A stretch of DNA of 33,186 nucleotides, from the NCBI RefSeq assembly GCF_002154605.1, contig NZ_MUNE01000200.1, forward strand, positions 1-33,186, read 5' to 3'. A program made the translations under genes and the position numbers. This stretch comes from Streptomyces milbemycinicus. GTDB lineage: Bacteria; Actinomycetota; Actinomycetes; Streptomycetales; Streptomycetaceae. Below are positions 1-6,828 of this stretch, in pieces (within the stretch, counting starts at the first letter, position 1; each line of letters starts with the position of its first letter). The notes below the pieces were generated by a model that searched no databases, was not told where the DNA came from, and worked only from the letters and a program-made list of their open reading frames with translations.

Positions 1-1
1 C

Positions 2-1552
2 TGGGCCGAGCCGGCGCCGGCCGCCGTCGGCGCCGCCCCTGTCACGGCGCAGTCCGCCACTGGACCGGCCCGGACCACCGCGGACATCGCGGTGATCGGG
101 CTGTCCTGCACCTTCCCCGAGGCCGCGTCCGCCATCGAGTACTGGGAGCTGCTGCGGCAGGGACGCTCGGCCCTGCGCCCCATCCCCGAACAGCGCTTCG
201 GCCGGCCGATGGACTACCACGCGGGACTCCTCCCCGACGAGCTGCGCTTCGATCCGGAGTCCTTCCTGCTGTCCGAGGAGGATGTCGCGGCCATGGATCC
301 GCAGGCGCTGCTGCTGCTGGACGAGGTGAACAGGGCCGCGCACCACGCCGGGTACCGGCCCGCGGAGCTCAAGGGCCGCCGGATCGGGGTGTACGTGGGT
401 GGCCGGGGCGGCCATATGCCGGACGCCGAGCGGCTGGAGCGGGCGAAGAACCCGGTCGTGGTCACCGGTCAGAACTACCTCGCCGCCAACCTCTCCCAGT
501 TCTTCGACTTCCGGGGCCCGAGCCTGGTCATCGACACCGCCTGCTCCTCCGCCCTGGTGGCGATGGACATGGCCACCCAGGCGCTGCGCGCGGGCGATAT
601 CGAGTCGGCCGTGGTCGCCGGGGTGAGCCTGCTCGCGGACGACCGGGCACACCAGGTGTTCGGCCGGCGCGGACTGCTGAACCCGGGGGCGGAGTTCCAT
701 ATGTTCGACCGCAGGGCGGCCGGTCTGGTGCTCGGCGAGGGGGTCGGCGTCGTCGTACTCAAGTCCCTGGACCGCGCCCGGGCCGACGGGGATCGGGTGC
801 TGGCGGTGCTCAAGGGCATCGCCATCAACAACGACGGGCGGACCGCGGGCCCGGCCACGCCGAACCTTCAGGCGCAGACCGAGGTCATGAAGGAGGCGCT
901 GGACCGCGCCGGCCATCGGCCGGAGGACATCGGCTGGGTGGAGGCCAACGGCTCCGGATCCACCGTCACCGACCTGCTCGAACTCAAGGCGGTCGAGTCG
1001 GTCTACGGCACCGGCCGGCCCGGGAGGGTGGCGCTTGGCTCGATCAAGCCGAACATCGGCCATCCGCTGGCGGCCGAGGGGATCGCGGCCTTCATCAAGG
1101 TGGTGCTGATGCTGCACCACCGGGAGCAGGTGCCGTTCCGGTCGGGACAGGAGCCACCGGCCCACTTCGACCTGGCCGCCTCGTCGCTGTACTTCCCCCG
1201 GGAACCCCGCTCGTGGCCGAGCTCGGCCGAGGTCGCCGCGCTCAACTGCTTCGCCGACGGCGGCACCAACGCGCATCTGCTGATCGCCCCGGCACCCGCG
1301 GGCGCCCCGGACAGCACCCGGGCGCCGCTGCCGGAACCCGCACTGAACCGAAGGATCGTCATCCGGGGGACCCAGGAGACCCAGGAGACCCAGGAGACCC
1401 AGGAGACCCAGGAGACCCAGGGGACTCAGGGGACCGGTAGGACGGGGGTGACCGTGGCCGCCCCCGCATCCGCCGGGACCGGCGCCGGTCTGTTCTGGGA
1501 CAGCTACCAGCCGGGGGATGCCGTCGGCGCGGCAGAAACGAGGCCCGCATGA
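2..1552 (+). CDS. PKS protein, C-terminal ketosynthase domain (5' end outside window)
   Basis: The reading frame is open from base 2, and an Ala/Pro-rich linker precedes the ketosynthase (KS), so this is the 3' end of a longer PKS protein. The KS starts near base 86 (IAVIGLSC). The active-site Cys lies in DTACSSAL (codon 542-544). The second catalytic His is kept in KPNIGHPLAAEG (codon 1061-1063). The first catalytic His, normally in HGTGT, is Asn: the motif reads EANGSGS (Asn codon 947-949). Non-elongating KS0 domains of trans-AT assembly lines commonly lose this residue, so transacylation without condensation is the likely activity (inference). After the KS comes a low-complexity tail of about 80 residues including a TQE repeat, and no ACP. 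The stop overlaps the next gene's start by 4 nt (ATGA). The trans-acting AT gene downstream supports a trans-AT context. The KS assignment is firm; the module role is not. Confidence 0.9.
   Translation, partial: WAEPAPAAVGAAPVTAQSATGPARTTADIAVIGLSCTFPEAASAIEYWELLRQGRSALRPIPEQRFGRPMDYHAGLLPDELRFDPESFLLSEEDVAAMDPQALLLLDEVNRAAHHAGYRPAELKGRRIGVYVGGRGGHMPDAERLERAKNPVVVTGQNYLAANLSQFFDFRGPSLVIDTACSSALVAMDMATQALRAGDIESAVVAGVSLLADDRAHQVFGRRGLLNPGAEFHMFDRRAAGLVLGEGVGVVVLKSLDRARADGDRVLAVLKGIAINNDGRTAGPATPNLQAQTEVMKEALDRAGHRPEDIGWVEANGSGSTVTDLLELKAVESVYGTGRPGRVALGSIKPNIGHPLAAEGIAAFIKVVLMLHHREQVPFRSGQEPPAHFDLAASSLYFPREPRSWPSSAEVAALNCFADGGTNAHLLIAPAPAGAPDSTRAPLPEPALNRRIVIRGTQETQETQETQETQETQGTQGTGRTGVTVAAPASAGTGAGLFWDSYQPGDAVGAAETRPA
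1369..1431 (+). repeat. 9-bp in-frame tandem repeat (gacccagga)
   Basis: Five perfect copies of gacccagga are followed by two degenerate ones (gacccaggg, gactcaggg). They encode a run of Thr-Gln-Glu units ending in TQG in the linker after the KS. Because the unit is 9 bp, copy-number change would keep the frame. It lies outside the folded KS domain. Confidence 0.9.
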
Positions 1553-2832
1553 TCACGTTTCATACGTTCCTGGTGGCCGGCCACGCGCTTGCGGCCATCG
1601 CCGTCGTACTGCTGATCGGCTACCTGGGCCGGTTGACGGCGCGCGCCGTCCGGCAGCCCCCGGTCGTCGGCGAGATCGCGGTGGGCATGCTGCTGGGGCC
1701 CGCCCTGCTCGGGTTGGTCTGGCCACACGCCGAGTCGGTCCTGTTGCCGGGGCCCGTGCTCGAGGTGCTGCGCCAGACCGGGCATGCGGGGGTGGTGTTC
1801 TTCCTGGTCGGTGTCGCCCACGAGTTGCGCCTCGACGGTTCGCGGCTGAAGGACAGGGCGATCGCCTGGACGACCATGGGCAGCCTGGTACCGTCCGTGG
1901 TGGCCGGTCTGTCGTTCGCCGGCTGGCTTCTGTGGTACGACCGGCCCGAGTTCCGCGGGGACGCCTCCACCCCCGCGTTTGTGCTGATGCTGGCGATCGC
2001 GATGACGGTCTCGGCCGTGCCCGTGCTCGCCAGGATCCTCGCCGACCGCGGCCTGACCACCACCCGCGTCGGCGGGCTCGCGCTCACCTCGGCAGTGATC
2101 ATCGATGCGCTGGCGTGGCTGGCGCTCGCGGTGGTGCTCGGCCTCGCCAAGGGCGGTGGCGCGAAGGGCATCGCGACCGCTGCCGTTGTCCTCGTACTCG
2201 GCCTGGCGGCGACCGCGCTCGTCCGCCGGCTGCTGCTGCTCCCCGTGGCCGAGCGGTTCTGCGCGCGGCTGCCGTGGGTGGTGACCGTACTGCTGGGCGG
2301 GGGCGCGCTCGGTGTCGCCGCGGCGGCGGAGTCCTGGGGGCTCACCGCGATCTTCGGCGCCTTCGTGGTGGGACTGATGATCCCGACCGGCTCGGCGCAC
2401 TGGGACGCGCCGGCCCGCTGGGTGTCCACCCTGGGCCTGTGGCTGGTGCCGGTCCTCTTCGTCACCACCGGTCTGAAGGTGTGGAAGGGAGCCACCGGCA
2501 TGCCGTGGCTCGTGGCGATCGTGGCCACGGTCCTCGCCGTGCTCGCCAAGATCGGCGGCACGTATGTCTTCGCCCGCTGGGGCGGTGAGGGGCGTACGGG
2601 GGCACTGCGCCTGGGTGCCCTGCTGAACACCCGGGGGCTCACCGAGATCGTGCTGCTGCAGGCCGGATTCAACGCCGGAGTGATCAGCCCCGCCCTGTAT
2701 CTCTCCCTGATGGTGATGGCGTTGGTGACCACCGCCATGACCGGCCCGATGCTGACGGTGATCGACCGGTTCCTGGCGGGCGGCGCCGTCTGGGAACCAC
2801 GACAGGAGGTCCAGCGTGCTGCCACGGGCTGA
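1549..2832 (+). CDS. CPA2-family cation:proton antiporter (Kef/Na+/H+ exchanger type)
   Basis: A 427-aa integral membrane protein made almost entirely of hydrophobic segments, about 12 by eye. The start is hydrophobic (LAAIAVVLLIGYLGRL), followed by the PPVVGEIAVGMLLGP motif typical of the CPA2 monovalent cation:proton antiporter family. Further features are a VSAVPVLARIL segment and a membrane Asp in SAVIIDALAWLALA, in the usual ion-binding region. There is no C-terminal RCK/TrkA nucleotide-binding domain, so it is the short exchanger form. The ATG overlaps the stop of the upstream KS gene (ATGA), and its last 17 nt overlap the start of the acyltransferase gene. It is therefore co-translated with PKS enzymes. 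Inference: it exports or protects against the polyketide, as expected if the product is a cation-binding metabolite. The family call is firm; the substrate is unknown. Confidence 0.9.
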   Translation: MITFHTFLVAGHALAAIAVVLLIGYLGRLTARAVRQPPVVGEIAVGMLLGPALLGLVWPHAESVLLPGPVLEVLRQTGHAGVVFFLVGVAHELRLDGSRLKDRAIAWTTMGSLVPSVVAGLSFAGWLLWYDRPEFRGDASTPAFVLMLAIAMTVSAVPVLARILADRGLTTTRVGGLALTSAVIIDALAWLALAVVLGLAKGGGAKGIATAAVVLVLGLAATALVRRLLLLPVAERFCARLPWVVTVLLGGGALGVAAAAESWGLTAIFGAFVVGLMIPTGSAHWDAPARWVSTLGLWLVPVLFVTTGLKVWKGATGMPWLVAIVATVLAVLAKIGGTYVFARWGGEGRTGALRLGALLNTRGLTEIVLLQAGFNAGVISPALYLSLMVMALVTTAMTGPMLTVIDRFLAGGAVWEPRQEVQRAATG

Positions 2833-5800
2833 GCGGCAAAGCCTCGGTGACGGTGGTGGGGGTTCCCTGCCCGTCGTCTTCATGTTCCCGGGGCAGGGGT
2901 CGCAGTACTACCAGATGGGCAAGGAGCTCTTCGAGCACAACGAGGTGTTCCGCGCGGCGCTGCTCCGCTACGACGCCGTGGTGGCCGAGGAGCTCGGCGA
3001 GTCGGTGCTCGCCCGGATCCACGATCCGGGGAAGTCCAAGAGCGAACTGCTCATCGACACCCGGATCACCCATCCGACGATCGTCATGCTGGAACTCGCG
3101 CTGGCGGACACCCTGTCGGCGCTGGGGATCACGCCGGACTACGTCCTCGGCGTCAGCCTCGGCGAGTACGCGGCGGCCGTCGTCGCGGGCAGCCTCGCCC
3201 CGGCCGACTGTCTGCGGCTGCTGACCCGGCAGGCCGCCGCCCTGCGCGGCAGCCCACCCGGTGGCATGCTCGCGGTGCTCGCCGAGCTCGAGGTGCTGGA
3301 CCGGGTGCCCGCGCTGCGCGCTTGTGAGATCGCCGCCCGTAACTATCCGGGCAACTTCGTGGTCTCGGGCGCGGAGGAGGTGCTGGCCCGAGCGGAGGCC
3401 GCGCTGCTGGCCGCCGATGTGCCGTACCTTCGCCTGCCGGTCGAGTACGCCTTCCACTCCCGGCTGGTCGACGACGTGCTCGACGAATGCCGGGACAACT
3501 TCACGGGGGTGACGCTCACACCGCCCCGGATCCCCTGGATCTCCTGTGTGGACGGCGGGCTGGTGGAGCGGCCGGGCGCGGAACACTTCTGGCAGGTCGC
3601 CCGGCAGCCGATCGAGTTCGGGCTCGCCATGGCGGCGCTGCGGGAGCGGGGCGAGTTCCGCTATCTCGACCTCGGACCGTCGAGCAGCCTGCACAACTTC
3701 GTGCGCTTCCACCTCCCCGAGGGGACGCGCTCCGAATCACTGCCGCTGCTGAACCCGTTCGGCAAGGACAGCGATCTGCTGGAAGAGGTCCGGCTGCGCG
3801 CGGCACCGACGCGGCCGTCGAGGAAGGTGCACGGAATGAAGGTCTACGGCTTCCCGGGGCAAGGGTCGCAGCGGCGATTGATGGGCAAGGGCCTGTTCGA
3901 CCGGTTCCCCGAGGAGACCGCGATCGCCGACCGCGTGCTCGGCTACTCGATCGAGGAGCTGTGCCTCAAGGACCCGCAGCGCCAACTCGGGCGTACGGAG
4001 TTCACTCAGCCCGCGCTCTATACGGTCGGCGTGCTGTCCTATCTCGCGCGCTTCGAAGAGGACCCGACGCCGCCGGACTATCTGATCGGGCACAGCCTCG
4101 GCGAATACGCCGCGCTGTTCGCCGCCGGGGTCTTCGACTTCGAGACCGGGCTGCGGCTGGTGCAGCGGCGCGGTGAGCTGATGGCCGCCGCAGGCGGTGG
4201 CTCGATGGCGGCCGTGGTCGGGGTCGACGAGGCAACCGTCACGGGGGTCCTCGCCGACGCCGGTCTCGACGGTCTGGACCTGGCCAATTACAACGCCATG
4301 GACCAGTTCGTCCTCTCCGGCCCCGCCGAACAGATCGACACGGCCTGTTCCGCCTTCGAAGCCGCCGGCGCCCGAACCGTACGGCTCAATGTCAGCGCAC
4401 CCCTGCACTCCCGCTATATGCGACCGGCGGCCGAGGCATTCGGCCGCTTCCTCGACGGGTTCACCCTGCGCCCGCCGACGATCCCGGTGCTCGCCAACGT
4501 CGACGCCATGCCGTACACCGCCGACACGCTGGGCGAGCGGCTGACGGCGCAGATCACCTCGCCGGTGCGCTGGACCGACACGGTGCGCAGACTGATGGGC
4601 CAGGGCGACTTCGAGTTCGTCGAGCTCGGACCCGGTCAGGTGCTGACCAAGCTGATCACCCGTATCAGGGCCGCCGCCGCACCGCTCCCGATGGCCGCCC
4701 CGCTGTCGGGCGGCGCGGTTTCGTCCGCGGTCGCTACCCCACCAACCACGGACACCACACCGGCGCGCAACGCTCTGGCGCGCAGCGCCCCGGCGATCGC
4801 CGCCGACGCGCTCGGCGCGGCCGGCTTCCGGGAGCGGTACGGGCTTCGGCGCGCCTATCTGGTGGGGTCGATGTACGGCGGCGTCTCCGGCAGGCAGCTG
4901 CTCCGCTCCGCCGCGAAGGCGGGCCTGCTGGGCTTCCTCGGCACCGGTGGCCTCACCCTCGACGAGGTGACGCGCGAACTGCAGGCGGTGGTCGACGAAC
5001 TGGGCCCCGGTGGGGCGTTCGGCGTCAATCTGCTCTACCAGCACAGGGCGCCGCAGCAGGAGGGCGCGCTGGTCGATCTGCTGCTGCGGCACGGTGCCGA
5101 CCTGGTCGAGGCGTCCGGATACCCGTTGATCACCGAGGAGCTGGTCCGCTTCCGGCTCAAGGGCGGCCGGATCGTGGCGAAGGTGTCCAGGGCGGACCTC
5201 GCTGCCCAGTTCCTCGCCCCGCCCCCGCAACCACTGGTGCGCCGGCTCCTGGAGGCGGGAGCGGTCACCGAGCAGGAGGCCGGTGCCGCGGCGGGCCGGC
5301 CGATGGCGGACGACCTCTGCGTCGAGGCGGACGGCGGCTGGCTGACCAGCACGGCAGACCTGCTGTCCCTGCTGCCGGCGGTGCTCCGGCTGCGCGACGA
5401 GGCGGCCCTGCCTGGCCACCGGGTGCACGTGGGTTGCGCGGGTGGCATCGGCACCCCCGAGGCGGCCGCGGCGGCTTTCCTGATGGGGGCCGACTTCGTA
5501 CTCACCGGTTCGGTCAACCAGTGCTCCGTGGAGGCGGCCACCAGCGACCGGGTGAAGGACATCCTCCAGGAGGCGCGGGAGCACGAGGTGGACAATGCCC
5601 CGTGGGGCGACTTGTTCGAGGCCGGAGTGCAGGCGCGCTACCTCAGGCGCGGGCTCTTCTTCCCCGCCCGGGCCGCCCGGCTGTACGAGCTCTGGCGGCG
5701 GCACGACTCCCTCGCTCAACTCGATGACGACACCAAGGCCCAGGTGCTCGACCGATATCTGCACGGTGAGCGCTCTACGGCGGCGGTGGCGGACACGGAT

Positions 5801-6076
5801 CCCAAGGCGGCGCTGGCCGACGTGTTCCGCGGGTACTTCACGCGCGGCCTGCGGCTCGCGGTGACGGGCGATCAGCAGTCCAAGGTCGACTATCTGGTCC
5901 ACTGCGGGCCGGCGATGGGCGCGTTCAACCAGGCCGTCGCCGGCACCGCACTGCACCCCTGGCGGGCCCGCACGGTCGAGGCCATCGCCGACACCCTTAT
6001 GGAGGGCGCGGCCGCCCACATCACCGAGCGGCTGGGGCAGCTGGAGCGGATGGCCATCGGACGTACCACGCCCTGA
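2816..6076 (+). CDS. Trans-acting acyl hydrolase-malonyl acyltransferase-PfaD-type enoyl reductase fusion
   Basis: A 1086-aa three-domain service protein for a trans-AT PKS, with the AT-AT-ER order known from MmpC of the mupirocin pathway. Domain 1 (about residues 18-325) has an AT fold with Ser114 (GVSLGEY) and His214. Where acyltransferases have the malonate-binding Arg, 25 residues after the Ser, it has Gln139, which points to an acyl hydrolase that clears stalled intermediates (PedC-like). Domain 2 (about 340-620) is a canonical malonyl-AT with Ser427 (GHSLGEYAALFAAG), Arg452 and His531. Domain 3 (about 660-1075) is a PfaD/nitronate-monooxygenase-like FMN enoyl reductase with the glycine-rich stretch VGCAGGIGTPEAA and LTGSVNQ. 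The GTG start is supported by AGGAGGT at 2804-2810. An in-frame stop follows domain 3 and no gene follows closely. Domain 2 would load malonyl units on AT-less modules encoded upstream of the window. Confidence 0.93.
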   Translation: MLPRAERQSLGDGGGGSLPVVFMFPGQGSQYYQMGKELFEHNEVFRAALLRYDAVVAEELGESVLARIHDPGKSKSELLIDTRITHPTIVMLELALADTLSALGITPDYVLGVSLGEYAAAVVAGSLAPADCLRLLTRQAAALRGSPPGGMLAVLAELEVLDRVPALRACEIAARNYPGNFVVSGAEEVLARAEAALLAADVPYLRLPVEYAFHSRLVDDVLDECRDNFTGVTLTPPRIPWISCVDGGLVERPGAEHFWQVARQPIEFGLAMAALRERGEFRYLDLGPSSSLHNFVRFHLPEGTRSESLPLLNPFGKDSDLLEEVRLRAAPTRPSRKVHGMKVYGFPGQGSQRRLMGKGLFDRFPEETAIADRVLGYSIEELCLKDPQRQLGRTEFTQPALYTVGVLSYLARFEEDPTPPDYLIGHSLGEYAALFAAGVFDFETGLRLVQRRGELMAAAGGGSMAAVVGVDEATVTGVLADAGLDGLDLANYNAMDQFVLSGPAEQIDTACSAFEAAGARTVRLNVSAPLHSRYMRPAAEAFGRFLDGFTLRPPTIPVLANVDAMPYTADTLGERLTAQITSPVRWTDTVRRLMGQGDFEFVELGPGQVLTKLITRIRAAAAPLPMAAPLSGGAVSSAVATPPTTDTTPARNALARSAPAIAADALGAAGFRERYGLRRAYLVGSMYGGVSGRQLLRSAAKAGLLGFLGTGGLTLDEVTRELQAVVDELGPGGAFGVNLLYQHRAPQQEGALVDLLLRHGADLVEASGYPLITEELVRFRLKGGRIVAKVSRADLAAQFLAPPPQPLVRRLLEAGAVTEQEAGAAAGRPMADDLCVEADGGWLTSTADLLSLLPAVLRLRDEAALPGHRVHVGCAGGIGTPEAAAAAFLMGADFVLTGSVNQCSVEAATSDRVKDILQEAREHEVDNAPWGDLFEAGVQARYLRRGLFFPARAARLYELWRRHDSLAQLDDDTKAQVLDRYLHGERSTAAVADTDPKAALADVFRGYFTRGLRLAVTGDQQSKVDYLVHCGPAMGAFNQAVAGTALHPWRARTVEAIADTLMEGAAAHITERLGQLERMAIGRTTP

Positions 6077-6122
6077 TGCCACAGCCCCTTCTACCCAGCT
6101 TCACCCGCTCGGTGCGGAGCGT

Positions 6123-6149
6123 GATGACCTCGGTCGTCAGCGATAGAGT
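6123..6149 (+). promoter_or_regulatory. Candidate promoter for the EAD2-peptide-hydroxylase arm
   Basis: TAGAGT at 6144-6149 fits the streptomycete -10 form TAGRRT and lies 30 bp before the ATG at 6180. The best -35 candidate, GATGAC at 6123-6128, is only 15 bp away and matches weakly. The gap 6077-6179 is the only place for a promoter that separates this arm from the PKS genes. Confidence 0.25.
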
Positions 6150-6179
6150 CCATTTCCGGGCGTCGAAGGGGGCGAACGG

Positions 6180-6536
6180 ATGCCGGAGCGAGGACACGGC
6201 GAGGGGCAGGGCCCGCAGCCGCCCGCGAGGCCGGGCGCCCGGCCCGGCCTCGAGCAGCGCAAGCGGTTGGTTCTGGCGCTGGAGGCGGTCCCGGTGATGT
6301 CCGATCCGGCCGCACGCGCCCAGGTCCTCGGACTGCTCCCACCCGAGATCCACGGCAGTCTGCCCCGATCGCCGATCACCCGGGTGGACCTGGTGGGCGT
6401 GGTGGAGACCTGTCTGGCCTTTCCCGGCGGTCTCACCCTGCTGTGGCAGGCCGTCGAGATGGTGGACTCCGGGTCGTACGCGCTGGGCGAGTTGGCCGAG
6501 GTGCTGGCCGATATGCCCGGTTTCGACGGCGGTTGA
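6180..6536 (+). CDS. Stand-alone effector-associated domain protein (EAD2-like)
   Basis: A 118-aa protein with a disordered Gly/Pro/Arg-rich start of about 22 residues. A single small helical domain follows (about residues 24-110). It begins RKRLVLALEAVPVMSDP, continues with ARAQVLGLLPPEI and a Ser-Pro-Ile-Thr-Arg loop, and has the signature VVETCLAFPGGLTLLWQAVE. This pattern (hydrophobic helix, 'lpDp..R..ll.lLp', then 'C...PGGL..L') is what I recognise as effector-associated domain 2. EADs are adaptor domains described with vWA-MoxR-VMAP conflict systems, thought to link VMAP to effectors by homotypic contact. The VMAP protein at 14456-16051 carries a related segment (RACGDRPGGLATL). The ATG has AAGGGGG at 6166-6172. 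It is the first gene of the arm with the peptide and the HExxH enzyme, 112 bp upstream of the peptide. The domain call is from memory of the family pattern. Confidence 0.75.
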   Translation: MPERGHGEGQGPQPPARPGARPGLEQRKRLVLALEAVPVMSDPAARAQVLGLLPPEIHGSLPRSPITRVDLVGVVETCLAFPGGLTLLWQAVEMVDSGSYALGELAEVLADMPGFDGG

Positions 6537-6648
6537 GCGGTGACCCTGGCGAAAAGGTGTCCGAGACGCGGCTACCCGTCGCTCCCGCGCTGGGACATGA
6601 TGGGTGGACGGGAGAGTTCAGGCCCGGAATCGGGGAGGTCAGCGCGGG

Positions 6649-6828
6649 ATGGATCGGCCTGGGACCGTGATCGAGTCGGAACTGCTCGATCTGACGGGGG
6701 TCAGTTTTGAGAACCTACGCGCCCAACGCGGTCTGGAGTGGGATCAGATCGAAGCGCAGCTGCTGCGTAAGCTCTGCGGTTCGGCCGCTGTCCTCGCCGG
6801 TGACACCAAGACCAGTTGGAACATGTGA
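6649..6828 (+). CDS. 59-aa putative modified-peptide precursor, FxsA-like
   Basis: A short gene with a strong ribosome site (GGAGGT at 6634-6639, 9 nt before the ATG). It is coupled to the HExxH enzyme: its TGA overlaps that gene's GTG (GTGA, 6825-6828). The N-terminal half contains SELLDLTGVSFENLRA, which resembles the leader-like segment (acidic, LxDLxxVxLxxL) of FxSxx-COOH precursors. The middle is a charged helix (WDQIEAQLLRKLCG) and the end is AVLAGDTKTSWNM. Classical FxsA peptides end F-x-S-x-x; this one does not, and it has no His and a single Cys. Asp, Asn, Thr and Lys in the tail are possible modification sites (inference). An upstream in-frame GTG at 6604 would add 15 residues but lacks a good ribosome site. 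It could instead be a small adaptor of the same system, but size, position and coupling favour a substrate of the next enzyme. Confidence 0.65.
   Translation: MDRPGTVIESELLDLTGVSFENLRAQRGLEWDQIEAQLLRKLCGSAAVLAGDTKTSWNM

Noticed and set aside
1504..6082. - strand open frames opposite the antiporter and AT-AT-ER genes
   Set aside because: Composition is that of antisense GC-rich sequence; the + strand genes have conserved motifs throughout.
6649..6828. Calling the 59-aa peptide a classical FxSxx-COOH precursor
   Set aside because: The last five residues are TSWNM, without F at -5 or S at -3, and no radical SAM partner is present; only 'FxsA-like' is supported.
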